A program made the translations under genes and the position numbers. Shown here one piece after another: positions 34,440 through 42,534 of a stretch of DNA of 64,000 nucleotides (position 1 is the first letter of the stretch; every line of letters begins with the position of its first letter). The notes beneath the pieces are model-generated. The model saw nothing but the letters and a program-made list of their open reading frames with translations. It did no database searches and was not told where the DNA came from. Source of the DNA: Phreatobacter sp. (GTDB taxonomy: Bacteria > Pseudomonadota > Alphaproteobacteria > Rhizobiales > Phreatobacteraceae); assembly GCF_027532945.1 (NCBI RefSeq), contig NZ_JAPZTZ010000013.1, forward strand, positions 1 to 64,000, given 5' to 3'.

Positions 34440-34560
34440 TGACACGCCATATCCTCCTTCATTTCCGCTCAATGCATTATATTTTTTCTTTTTTTACGGG
34501 TCTTGTTGCGCCTTTTGGAGAAATTTTTTATCTCAATGGCTCCACCCGCGAGGGTTGCCA
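34440..34560. other. A/T-rich patch between the desaturase and ABC transporter operons
   Basis: This stretch has runs such as ATTATATTTTTTCTTTTTTT and AAATTTTTTA, unlike its G+C-rich surroundings. It lies just upstream of the substrate-binding protein gene. TATATT at 34478 could be a -10 element, but no convincing -35 is 16-18 bases ahead. An open frame runs through it, but its residues look like non-coding sequence. Confidence 0.5.
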
Positions 34561-34576
34561 CCTGTCTGGATCGGCC

Positions 34577-35611
34577 ATGTCCATCACCTTCCCCCGCCGT
34601 ACACTGCTCGCCGCCGCCGCGGCGACCCTCGCCGCCCCCGCCTTGCCGCGCATGGCCCTCGCCCAGCGCGTCGCCGCGCGCGTCGGTGTCATCCCCATCG
34701 TCGGCGCGGCGCCCATCTTCGTCGCGGACCGCGAAGGCTGGGCCCGCGAGGCCGGTCTCGACTTCGCCTACACGACCTTCGAGTCGGGGCCGAATATGAT
34801 CCAGGCCCTCGCCTCCGGCACGATCGACATCTATGTCGCAGGCGTCGCCCCGCTCGGCGTCGCCCGCTCCCGTGGCGTCGAGGTCAAGGTCGTGGCGAGC
34901 ACGGCGACCGGTGAGAACGTCTTCGTCGCGACGCCGCGGCTCGCTGCCTTCTTCAAGCCCGGCACCAGCCATGCCGAGGCCTTGCGCGCCTATCGCATCC
35001 AGACCGGCAAGCCGGCGCAACTCGCCACCCAGCCGCCCGGCTCGGTGCCGAACACCACGCTGCAATACTGGCTGTGGGAGCAGATCAAGGCCGACAAGGC
35101 CGATGTCGAGGTGGTCGCCATGGGGATCGACGCAACCCAGCAGGCCGTGCTGGCGGATGCCGTCGAGGGTGCGACGATCCGCGAACCAGCGCTGTCGATC
35201 GTCCAGCGGCGCAACCCGGCCATCAAGCTGGTCGCGGTCGGCGATGAGCTCTTCCCCGGCCAGCCCGGCACGGTCGTTGCCATCTCCAGCGCCTTCCTCG
35301 CCCGCAACGAGGACAGGGTGCAGGGTCTGGTGAACGGCCTGGTGCGCGCCGGCGCCCTGCTCACCCGCGATCCCGACAAGGCGGCGCCGCATGTCGCGGC
35401 GAACCTCGCCAAGGGCATCGTGGACCTGGATACGATCAAGGCGGCGCTGAAGTCGCCGGCATCGAAGTTCACCATCGACCCGCGCGCCATCATCCAGCCG
35501 ACCAAGGCGATGCAGGACTATCAGGTGAAGCTCGGCTCGCTGCGCGAGTCGGTGTCGCTCGACGGCGTGTTCGACACGCGCTTCTTCGAGAAGGCGCCGT
35601 CGGCGACCTGA
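34577..35611 (+). CDS. ABC transporter substrate-binding protein (SsuA/TauA/NitT family)
   Basis: The 344-residue exported protein has a signal with twin arginines (FPRRTLLAAAAATLAAPALP), so Tat export is possible, cleaved near LAQ-RV. The mature part reads VGVIPIVGAAPIFVADREGW, the family's first strand and helix, and GTIDIYVAGVAPLGVA, equivalent to the 'G-x-ADI-A-x-x-G' segment. Ligands of the family are sulfonates, taurine, nitrate, thiamine precursors or aromatic acids; nothing here decides. First gene of an operon with a permease (23-base gap) and ATPase. Confidence 0.87.
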   Translation: MSITFPRRTLLAAAAATLAAPALPRMALAQRVAARVGVIPIVGAAPIFVADREGWAREAGLDFAYTTFESGPNMIQALASGTIDIYVAGVAPLGVARSRGVEVKVVASTATGENVFVATPRLAAFFKPGTSHAEALRAYRIQTGKPAQLATQPPGSVPNTTLQYWLWEQIKADKADVEVVAMGIDATQQAVLADAVEGATIREPALSIVQRRNPAIKLVAVGDELFPGQPGTVVAISSAFLARNEDRVQGLVNGLVRAGALLTRDPDKAAPHVAANLAKGIVDLDTIKAALKSPASKFTIDPRAIIQPTKAMQDYQVKLGSLRESVSLDGVFDTRFFEKAPSAT

Positions 35612-35634
35612 TCGTCGCCGCGAGGGAGCCCGCC

Positions 35635-36441
35635 GTGACCGACACCACCCTCACCGCGCCGGCGCGAAAGGTCGCGCCGCCCGCAACGCTGGCGGCGGTG
35701 CGACGCATCGGCCTCGCCGCACTCGGCCTCGCTCTGTTCCTCGCCCTGTGGGAGTCGCTGCCACGGCTCGGGCTCGTCAACCCTATGCTGCTGCCGACCC
35801 CCAGCGTCATTCCCGCCGCCTTCTGGGCCGAGATCCAGTCCGGCGCCTGGGCGAGCGCGGTCCGGGCGAGCCTCGGCCATTACACGATCGGCCTGGTCCT
35901 CGGCTCGGTGCTCGGCCTCGTGCTCGGCATCGCCACCGGCATGTCGCAGCTCGCCGAGGACATGACCTCCTGGGTCGTGCGCGTACTGCGCCCCATCCCC
36001 GGCCTCGCCTGGGTGCCCTTCGCCATCATCTGGTTCGGCGTCAGCCCCTCCTCGGCAGTGTTCATCATCGCCATCGGCGTGTTCTGGATCGTCTTCTTCG
36101 CCGCCCACGGCGCCATTCGCGGCGTCGACCGCGACCTCATCGAGGTGGCGGATGCCTTCGGCTTTCGCTCGGCCTGGGAGCGCCTGTTCAAGATCCTGCT
36201 GCCGGCGGCGATGCCCGGCATCCTCGTCGGCGTGCGCACCGCCCTCGGCCAGGCCTGGATGGCGGTGGTGGCGGCGGAGATCTTCGGCGTTCCCGGACTC
36301 GGCCAGCGGATGATCCAGGCCTCGAGCCTGCTCGCGACCGAAATCGTCGTCGTCTACATGCTGACCATGGCGGCGCTCTACGGCCTGCTCGACACGCTGT
36401 TCGTCGCGATCCAGGGATGGGTGCTCCGATGGAAAGCGTGA
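35635..36441 (+). CDS. ABC transporter permease (SsuC/TauC-like)
   Basis: A 268-residue inner-membrane permease with about six helices. The EAA loop, where the ATPase docks, is EVADAFGFRSAWERLFKILL with PAAMPGILVGVRTALGQAWM behind it, and family motif LRPIPGLAWVPFAIIWFG is complete. The start is GTG at 35635 with GAGGGAG upstream. The last 13 bases overlap the ATPase gene. Confidence 0.92.
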   Translation: MTDTTLTAPARKVAPPATLAAVRRIGLAALGLALFLALWESLPRLGLVNPMLLPTPSVIPAAFWAEIQSGAWASAVRASLGHYTIGLVLGSVLGLVLGIATGMSQLAEDMTSWVVRVLRPIPGLAWVPFAIIWFGVSPSSAVFIIAIGVFWIVFFAAHGAIRGVDRDLIEVADAFGFRSAWERLFKILLPAAMPGILVGVRTALGQAWMAVVAAEIFGVPGLGQRMIQASSLLATEIVVVYMLTMAALYGLLDTLFVAIQGWVLRWKA

Positions 36442-37196
36442 TCGACATCCGCGGCCTGTCGCTGTCCTTCACCCGCGATGGCGAGACGAATGAGGTGCTC
36501 CGCGGCCTCGACCTCGCCGTGCCACGCGGCGCCTTCATCGCCATCGTCGGCTCCTCCGGCGTCGGCAAGTCGACGCTGCTGCGCGTGCTCATGGGCCTTG
36601 CCGCCAAGAGCGCCGGCGAGGTGACGATCGCGACGCGTTCGGGCCAGCGCCAGCCGCTCGCCCTGGTCTTCCAGGATTCGCGTCTCCTGCCCTGGCGTTC
36701 TGTCGCCGACAATGTCGCCTTCGGCCTCGAGGGCGGCGGCCTGTCGAAGGCGGAGCGGCGGGCCAAGGCCGAGGCGGCGCTCGACATTGTCGGGCTGAAG
36801 CATCTCGCGGAGCGCTGGCCTCACCAGCTCTCCGGCGGCCAGCGTCAGCGCGTCTCGCTGGCGCGGGCCCTCGCGGTCGAGCCGGAAGTTCTGCTGATGG
36901 ACGAGCCCTTCTCGGCGCTCGACGCGATCACCCGCGAGGGCTTGCAGGACGAACTCGTCCGCATCTGGCAGGTGACGGGCAAGACGATCCTCTTCGTCAC
37001 CCACGACATCGAGGAAGCAACCTATCTCGCTGACCGCGTGGTGGTCCTGGCGGGATCGCCCGGCCGGGTCGTTGCCGACCATGTCCTCGATGCGCCCCGG
37101 CCGCGCAAGCGCGCGGTGGCGGCGGATACCGGCCTCGTCGCCGGCATCCGCCAGCATATCGGCGGCGAGACGATGATCGACGGGACGGGAATCTAG
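36429..37196 (+). CDS. ABC transporter ATP-binding protein (SsuB/TauB-like)
   Basis: A 255-residue ATPase: Walker A GSSGVGKS near residue 40, Q-loop LALVFQDSRLLPWRSVADNV, signature LSGGQRQRVSLARAL, Walker B VLLMDEPFSALD, and H-loop FVTHDIEEA. The LLPWRSVxDNVAFGLE segment is characteristic of the nitrate/sulfonate/taurine group. ATG at 36429 is inside the permease gene's end (13-base overlap), indicating coupling. Converges with the Bug-type binding protein gene after 25 bases. Confidence 0.93.
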   Translation: MESVIDIRGLSLSFTRDGETNEVLRGLDLAVPRGAFIAIVGSSGVGKSTLLRVLMGLAAKSAGEVTIATRSGQRQPLALVFQDSRLLPWRSVADNVAFGLEGGGLSKAERRAKAEAALDIVGLKHLAERWPHQLSGGQRQRVSLARALAVEPEVLLMDEPFSALDAITREGLQDELVRIWQVTGKTILFVTHDIEEATYLADRVVVLAGSPGRVVADHVLDAPRPRKRAVAADTGLVAGIRQHIGGETMIDGTGI

Positions 37197-37221
37197 GTCC
37201 CCGTCCCCTTGCGTTCTCGGC

Positions 37222-38223
37222 TCATTCGTCCAGCGAGAAGCCGGAGGCCTTGACGATGGGCGCCCAGGCGGCGCGGGCGCCTTCCAGGTAGGCGGCATAT
37301 TCAGGCGGCGTCAGCGAGAAGGGTTGCTGGCCGACGGCACGCAGCGCGTCACGCGTCGCGGGCACCTTCACCGCCTCTGCAACAAGGTTGGCGACCTGGC
37401 CGGCGAGATCGGCCGGCGTGCCCTTGGGCATGAAGCAGCCGAACGTGTCGCGGCCGACGACGCGGCCGAGGCCCTGCTCGGTGAATGTCGGAATATTCGG
37501 CAGGAAAGCCGAACGTTCGCGGTCGGCGACGCCGATGACGCGCAGCACGCCGCCGGCGACATGCGGCAGGTAGTCACCGATCGGGGTGATGGTCGAGGCG
37601 ATGTGGCCGCCGATGAGGTCCTGGATCGCCGGGGTCGAGCCGCGATACGGCACGTGCCGCAGCTGGACACCGGCCGAGGCGATGAGCAGCTCGCCCATGA
37701 AGTGCGGCGTGGAGCCGGCAGCCGGCGAGCCGAAGGCAGCCTTGTCGGCATTGGCCCTGGCCCAGGCGACGAAGCCGGCGACGTCGCGGACCTCGGCGGG
37801 CACCATCGGCCCGACGGCGAGAGCGAAGGTGGCGTAGGTGGCCGGCGTCACCGGCGTCACATCGGTCGCCGGATTGTAGGCGAGGCGCCTGTAGACGCTC
37901 GGATAGATGGTGAACATGGCATCCGGGCTCACCAGCATGGTGCGGCCATCGGGGGCGGCCTCCATCAGCGCCGCGATGGCGAGGCGGGCGGAGGCGCCGG
38001 GCCGGTTCTCGACGACGAAGCTCTCGGCCAGGCCGCCGCGAAGGCTCTCGGCGAGGCGGCGGGCCAATGTGTCGGTGGGACCGCCGGCGGGGAAGCCGAC
38101 GATGATGCGGCCGACACCGCGGACGATCTGGGCCGGGGCCGGCAGCGTCGAGGCGGCGAGCGCGCCGGCGGCGAGGCCGAGCGCGTGGCGGCGGCTGAGG
38201 CGAATGCTGGTCTTGGTGGTCAT
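37222..38223 (-). CDS. Tripartite tricarboxylate transporter substrate-binding protein (Bug/TctC)
   Basis: The 333-residue exported protein has a signal (RLSRRHALGLAAGALAASTL) and the Bug-family pattern: IIVGFPAGGPTDTLARRLAE near residue 45, VVENRPGAS, ALMEAAPDGRTMLV, and PYRGSTPAIQDLIGGHI. Such proteins bind carboxylates with two water bridges. No TctA/TctB permease genes are nearby. It lies 82 bases after the amidohydrolase gene of the hydroxycinnamate-type operon, so an aromatic or dicarboxylic acid ligand is a reasonable guess. ATG at 38223. Confidence 0.88.
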   Translation of the reverse strand: MTTKTSIRLSRRHALGLAAGALAASTLPAPAQIVRGVGRIIVGFPAGGPTDTLARRLAESLRGGLAESFVVENRPGASARLAIAALMEAAPDGRTMLVSPDAMFTIYPSVYRRLAYNPATDVTPVTPATYATFALAVGPMVPAEVRDVAGFVAWARANADKAAFGSPAAGSTPHFMGELLIASAGVQLRHVPYRGSTPAIQDLIGGHIASTITPIGDYLPHVAGGVLRVIGVADRERSAFLPNIPTFTEQGLGRVVGRDTFGCFMPKGTPADLAGQVANLVAEAVKVPATRDALRAVGQQPFSLTPPEYAAYLEGARAAWAPIVKASGFSLDE

Positions 38224-38305
38224 GGTGTCTTTCCTCTGGGGGGCCCCTGCCGGCTTCTCATGGCCGGTCACGGTGCCCGTGACGTTTCCTCGTAGCGGGC
38301 CGGTC

Positions 38306-39172
38306 TCAGGCAGCGAGACCGAGCACCCGCATGGCGTTCTGCTTCATGATCAGGTCATGCACTTCGGGCTTGAAGCCGACCTCGGTGAACTGGGCGAGCC
38401 AGCGCTCCGGCGGGATCAGCGGAAAATCCGAACCGAACAGCATCTTGGTGCGCAACTGGCTGTTCGCATATTGGACAATTTGAGGCGGGAAGTATTTTGG
38501 CATCCAACCCGACAGGTCGATGTAGACGTTGGGCTTGTGGAGCGCCATCGACAGCGCCTCGTCGGTCCAGGGCCAGGACGGATGGGCGAGGATGATCGTC
38601 ATGTCCGGGAAATCGACGGCGACGTCATCGACATGGATCGGCTGCGAATATTTGAGCCGCATGCCGCCGCCGCCGCGCATGCCCGTCCCGATGCCGGAAT
38701 GGCCGGTGTGGAAGATGGCCGGCATCTTGTAGTGGGCGATGACCTCGTAGAGCTGATAGGCCATGCGGTCGTTGGGATAGAAGCCCTGGCAGGTCGGGTG
38801 GAACTTGAAGCCCTTGACGATGCCGCCCTTGATGAGCTCCTCAGCCTCGCGCGCGCCAAGACGGCCCTTGTGCGGGTCGATGGAGGCAAAGGCGATCATC
38901 ATGTCGGCATTGTCGCGCGCCGCCTCGGCGATCTCGTCATTGGAGATGCGGCGGTTGCCGATCTGCGCCTCGGTATCGACCGTGAACATGACCAGGCCGA
39001 TCTTGTGCTTGCGATAGTGCGCGATGGTCTCGGCGATGGTCGGCCGCTTGCCGACCTTGAAATATTTGCCCGCCGCCTCCTCGAAGGGCGCCCAGTAGGG
39101 ATCGGGCTCCTGGCGGCAGGAGACCTCTGCATGGGTATGGATGTCGATGGCGACGAGGTCCTCGACCTTCAT
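38306..39172 (-). CDS. Amidohydrolase-family metal enzyme (ACMSD/resorcylate decarboxylase-like)
   Basis: A 288-residue TIM-barrel hydrolase. Metal-site residues are recognisable: H-x-H in AIDIHTHAE, His in GFKFHPTCQG, FHTGHSGIG, ILAHPSWPW, and the final Asp in LFGSDFPLI. This is the amidohydrolase_2 group, whose members decarboxylate or hydrate aromatic and ring-cleavage acids. Its start overlaps the end of the acyl-CoA ligase gene by four bases, so the two are co-expressed; by context it could act on a phenolic product downstream of the ligase/crotonase step. Function inferred only from context. Confidence 0.85.
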   Translation of the reverse strand: MKVEDLVAIDIHTHAEVSCRQEPDPYWAPFEEAAGKYFKVGKRPTIAETIAHYRKHKIGLVMFTVDTEAQIGNRRISNDEIAEAARDNADMMIAFASIDPHKGRLGAREAEELIKGGIVKGFKFHPTCQGFYPNDRMAYQLYEVIAHYKMPAIFHTGHSGIGTGMRGGGGMRLKYSQPIHVDDVAVDFPDMTIILAHPSWPWTDEALSMALHKPNVYIDLSGWMPKYFPPQIVQYANSQLRTKMLFGSDFPLIPPERWLAQFTEVGFKPEVHDLIMKQNAMRVLGLAA

Positions 39173-41055
39173 GGGGTCTCTCCTGCACGGCTGTCGGGTC
39201 GGATGATGGCCTCGCCCGGCGGCTCGGCATAGAGGGCAGCGACCAGGTCTTTGCGGCGGGTGAGCACCGCCCGCTGGTTGATGGAGCCCTTGTCGGTGAG
39301 CTCGCCGGCTTCCAGCGAGGGCGGCACGGTGAGGATGAGGGCGCGGGCGACGCGGTTCGAGGAGCCGGTGGCGGCTGCCGCCAGCACGCCGAGGCGGCGT
39401 GCGAGCTCGGCGCGCAGGCCCTCATGGGCGTAGAGCCCGGGATCATTCGACTTGAGGCCGGCGAAGCGGGCGCAGGCCTCGGCATCTGGGACCAGCAGCA
39501 TGCCGATATCGTCGCGGTCATGGCCGGTCACGACCGTGTCGCGGATCAGCGGATCGAGCGCTGAATTGACGACGTGGCGGAGCGGGCCGACGCTGACCCA
39601 GGTGCCGGTGGCAAGCTTGAAGTCCTCCGACAGGCGCCCGTCGAAGAGGAAGCCCTTGGACAGGTCGTCGGGGTCCGCATAGGCGACGGCATCGCCGAAG
39701 CAGTAATAGCCCTCGTCGTCGAAGACCTTGGCGGTGAGGTCCGGGCGGCGCCAGTAGCCGGGCGTCACCGTCTCGGCCTTCACCCGCGCCTCGAGCTTGG
39801 TGCCGGCGGGGACGAGCTTCAGCGTCACGCCCACCATCGGCAGGCCGATGGCGCCGGCCTGGCCGGTGGCGCGCAGGTTCATGATGGCGGACGGCGCGGT
39901 CTCGGTGGCGCCGAGGCCGGTGACGAAGGGGATATCGCGGCCGGCGACCTCGCGGGCAAGCTTCAGGTAGCCGTCCCAGACCGGCTGGGCGAGGCCGGCC
40001 CCCGCATAGAACAGCATTTCCAGGCGGCTGAAGAAGTGGCGGGCGAAGGCGCGGTCGGCCTCGAGATGCGGCAGCAGCGCCTCGTAGCCCTTGGGCACGT
40101 TGAAATAGGCGGTGGGCGCGACCTCGCGGAGGTTGCGAACGGTCGGCAGGATACCGGCCGCGACCGGCTTGCCCTCGTCGATGTGGAGCGTGCCGCCATG
40201 GGTCAGCGCCATGCCGAAATTGTGGTTGGAGCCGAAGGTGTGGTTCCAGGGCAGCCAGTCCACGAAGACCGGCGGGGTTTCGGCCAAAAACGGAAAGCAC
40301 TGCAGCAGCATGACCTGGTTGGCCATGAGCATGCGCTGGGTGTTGACGACCGCCTTGGGTTCGCCGGTGGAGCCGGAGGTCAGCAGGAACTTGGCGATCG
40401 TGTCCGGCCCGATGGCGGCCAAGGCGGCATCGACGCGGGGATCGTCGACCGGGCCTTCGAGGCTCGACAGGTCCCGCACGCCGGCCATGTCGGCATTGGT
40501 GGCGGCGACGATGAGCCGGTCCGGCGCGGCGGCCGCGGCCAGCGCGGCGCGGAAGGGTTTGGCATCGGCGACGAAGACGAGGCCGGGGGTCAGGAGCTCG
40601 AGGCAGTAGGAGAGCTTGGAGAAGTCCTTCGCCACCAGGCTGTAGGGCGGCGATATCGGGCAATAGGGCACGCCGATCGTCATGGCGGCGAGCGCCATGA
40701 GGGCATGGTCGATGCCGTTGCCGGAGAGGATCGCCACGGGCCGCTCGGCGGAAAGGCCGAGGCCGATAAGGCCGGACGCAATGCGGCGCACCCGCGTGAG
40801 GCAGTCGGCAAAGGTCAGCGTCCGCCAGGCGCCGTCGGGACCGCGCTCGGCCAGGAAGATGCGATCGGGGGTAGCGGCGGCCCAGTGCACGAGCCGGTCG
40901 GGCAGTGCGCGCGGATAGGGGTCGAGCCCCTGGCGGACGGTGACCAGCCGCGTGCCGTCGGCCCGGTCCTCGACGACGGGGTCGAGACGGCCGAGGCGAT
41001 GCCAGGCATCCGGGGCGGCGGCGGGCGGAGCGTCGAACGAGGCGGCGAGGGCCAT
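39169..41055 (-). CDS. fcs: Feruloyl-CoA synthase-like acyl-CoA ligase
   Basis: A 628-residue AMP-forming ligase. The phosphate loop is LLTSGSTGEPKAVVNTQRML, the motif after it is VDWLPWNHTFGSNHNFGMAL (typical of the long feruloyl-CoA synthase branch), the adenine-site motif is GLGATETAPSAI, and the hinge aspartate is in FLFDGRLSEDFKLATGTWVS. The ligase adds CoA to ferulate or p-coumarate, giving the substrate for the crotonase encoded just upstream. ATG at 41055 with GGGAGG. Stop overlaps the next gene's start (ATGA). CouB or another hydroxycinnamate specificity is equally possible. Confidence 0.85.
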   Translation of the reverse strand: MALAASFDAPPAAAPDAWHRLGRLDPVVEDRADGTRLVTVRQGLDPYPRALPDRLVHWAAATPDRIFLAERGPDGAWRTLTFADCLTRVRRIASGLIGLGLSAERPVAILSGNGIDHALMALAAMTIGVPYCPISPPYSLVAKDFSKLSYCLELLTPGLVFVADAKPFRAALAAAAAPDRLIVAATNADMAGVRDLSSLEGPVDDPRVDAALAAIGPDTIAKFLLTSGSTGEPKAVVNTQRMLMANQVMLLQCFPFLAETPPVFVDWLPWNHTFGSNHNFGMALTHGGTLHIDEGKPVAAGILPTVRNLREVAPTAYFNVPKGYEALLPHLEADRAFARHFFSRLEMLFYAGAGLAQPVWDGYLKLAREVAGRDIPFVTGLGATETAPSAIMNLRATGQAGAIGLPMVGVTLKLVPAGTKLEARVKAETVTPGYWRRPDLTAKVFDDEGYYCFGDAVAYADPDDLSKGFLFDGRLSEDFKLATGTWVSVGPLRHVVNSALDPLIRDTVVTGHDRDDIGMLLVPDAEACARFAGLKSNDPGLYAHEGLRAELARRLGVLAAAATGSSNRVARALILTVPPSLEAGELTDKGSINQRAVLTRRKDLVAALYAEPPGEAIIRPDSRAGETP

Positions 41056-41140
41056 GCGGAGCCTCCCGGGGGGCGGCCCTTTCGGGCCTGACGAGGCGGT
41101 TGATGGGGATGCACGTGTCGCGGGCGCGGGCGCCCGGCGG

Positions 41141-41932
41141 TCAGTCGGGACGGGCAACCTTCGCGGCGCGCTTCGACAGGAAGTCGCGCACCCGCGCCTT
41201 GGCCTCCGGCATGTTCTGCGCGGTGGAGGCCATCAGCGCCTCGGTGAGGTAGCCGATCGAGGGATCGGCCTCGGCGATGCGCGGCAGGGCGTGGATGACC
41301 GCGAAATTGGTCATGTCGGCATTGCCGGCGGCCTTGGCGGCGAGCTGCTTCGCGAGCGCGAGGCCGGTGCCGTCGTCGACGAGGTACTGGCAGGCGCCCG
41401 CCCCCCTCGCCTCTTCGGCGGAGAGCGAGCGACCGGTGAGCATCATGTCCTGGACCAGCGGCACGCCGATGAGGCGCGGAATGCGCACCGAGCCACCGCC
41501 GCCGAGGAAGATGCCGCGCTGGCCCTCGGGCAGTGCGAAGAAGGCCGAGCGCTCGGCGATGCGGATATGGCTCGCCGCGGCGAGCTCGAAGCCACCGCCG
41601 ACCACCGCGCCGTGGAGCACGGAGAAGACCGGCACGCGGCCGAACTCGATCTCCTGGAAGGCGCGGTGCCAGCCGAGCGAATGGGCGATGCCGCCGGCGA
41701 GATCCGGTTCGCCGCCGACCTCCGACAGGTCGAGGCCGGCGCAGAAATGCTCGCCCTCGCCATGGATGACGACGGCGCGGACCGAAGTCGGAAAAGAGGC
41801 GAACAGATCGCGGAGCCCAGCGACCATGGTCTCGGACAGCGCATTGCGCTTCGCCGGCCGCGACAGGCGGATGATGGCGACCGCGCCTTCGATCGACAGC
41901 GACAGTCCCGATGCAGGGTTCGGTTCGGCCAG
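41141..41932 (-). CDS. Crotonase-family enoyl-CoA hydratase/lyase, probable CTG start
   Basis: The 263-residue crotonase has the oxyanion-hole segments HFCAGLDLSEVGGE and HGAVVGGGFELAAASHIRIA and the active-site helix LPEGQRGIFLGGGGSVRIPR. The first ATG in frame (41827) would cut off the first strand, whose sequence is clearly coding: LSIEGAVAIIRLSRPAKRNALSETM (parts LSIEGAVAIIRL and SRPAKRNALSETM). Upstream of that strand no ATG, GTG or TTG is in frame before a stop; a CTG at 41932 lies five bases after GGGAGGG. Context implies hydration and retro-aldol cleavage of feruloyl- or coumaroyl-CoA. First gene of the operon with fcs and the amidohydrolase, under the divergent MarR regulator. Confidence 0.85.
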   Translation of the reverse strand: MAEPNPASGLSLSIEGAVAIIRLSRPAKRNALSETMVAGLRDLFASFPTSVRAVVIHGEGEHFCAGLDLSEVGGEPDLAGGIAHSLGWHRAFQEIEFGRVPVFSVLHGAVVGGGFELAAASHIRIAERSAFFALPEGQRGIFLGGGGSVRIPRLIGVPLVQDMMLTGRSLSAEEARGAGACQYLVDDGTGLALAKQLAAKAAGNADMTNFAVIHALPRIAEADPSIGYLTEALMASTAQNMPEAKARVRDFLSKRAAKVARPD

Positions 41933-41970
41933 GGCGCCCTCCCTCGGGCTGGTCTCGCCTTCGCGGCGAT

Positions 41971-41989
41971 TAGTTATCTCTCATAACTA
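41971..41989. promoter_or_regulatory. MarR-type operator between the crotonase and MarR genes
   Basis: Perfect 7-bp arms TAGTTAT and ATAACTA surround CTCTC, in the A/T-richer part of the divergent region, 39 bases upstream of the proposed crotonase start codon. The size (19 bp) and place suit a MarR dimer repressing both directions. Confidence 0.8.
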
Positions 41990-42089
41990 TTTTCTAGATC
42001 GCCTGCCCTTGTCAATGGCCCCTGGAAGCGGACAGGAATGGACAGGGCGCTGCCGCGGTTCGGCTGCCCCACCATTTGCGAGGAGCGGC

Positions 42090-42527
42090 ATGGCTCTGGA
42101 TCTCGGACCCCTCGACGGCCATGTCGGCTACCTGCTGCGGCGCGCCCAGCTGGCAGTCTTCGCCGATATCATGACGGGTTTTGCCGCCCATGGCATCTCC
42201 CCTGCCGATTATGCGGTGCTCACCGTGATCGGCGGCAATTCCGGCGCAGGCCAGAGCCAGGTGGCCGAGAGCCTCGGCATCCAGAAGACGAATTTTGTGC
42301 CGCAGATCCGCCGGATGGAGGAGCGCGGCCTCGTCGCCCGCACGCCCTCGCCCACGGACCGACGCTCGATGAGCCTGACGCTGACGGCGGAGGGCGAGAC
42401 GCTGCTCGCCGAGCTGCACCGCACCGCGCAGGCCCATGTCGACCGGATGCGGGGCCATCTCGGGCCCGAGGCCTATGCGGCGCTGCGCGAGCCGCTGATG
42501 CGGCTCGCGGCCATTGGGCCTGGCTGA
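42090..42527 (+). CDS. MarR-family regulator of the hydroxycinnamate operon (CouR/FerR-like by context)
   Basis: The 145-residue regulator has the MarR winged helix: ADYAVLTVIGGNSGAGQSQV, AESLGIQKTNFVPQIRRMEE and the wing with RTPSPTDRRSMSLTLTAEGE. Known MarR proteins divergent from such ligase/crotonase genes (CouR, FerR types) release DNA on binding the hydroxycinnamoyl-CoA, so the inducer would be the product of the adjacent ligase. ATG at 42090 has GAGGAG upstream. It ends seven bases before the convergent BMP protein gene. Confidence 0.87.
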   Translation: MALDLGPLDGHVGYLLRRAQLAVFADIMTGFAAHGISPADYAVLTVIGGNSGAGQSQVAESLGIQKTNFVPQIRRMEERGLVARTPSPTDRRSMSLTLTAEGETLLAELHRTAQAHVDRMRGHLGPEAYAALREPLMRLAAIGPG

Positions 42528-42534
42528 GCTCAAG

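Noticed and set aside
34436-34576. Upstream extension of the SsuA-like protein from an ATG at 34436
   Set aside because: The extra residues come from the A/T-rich patch and would precede a normal signal peptide.
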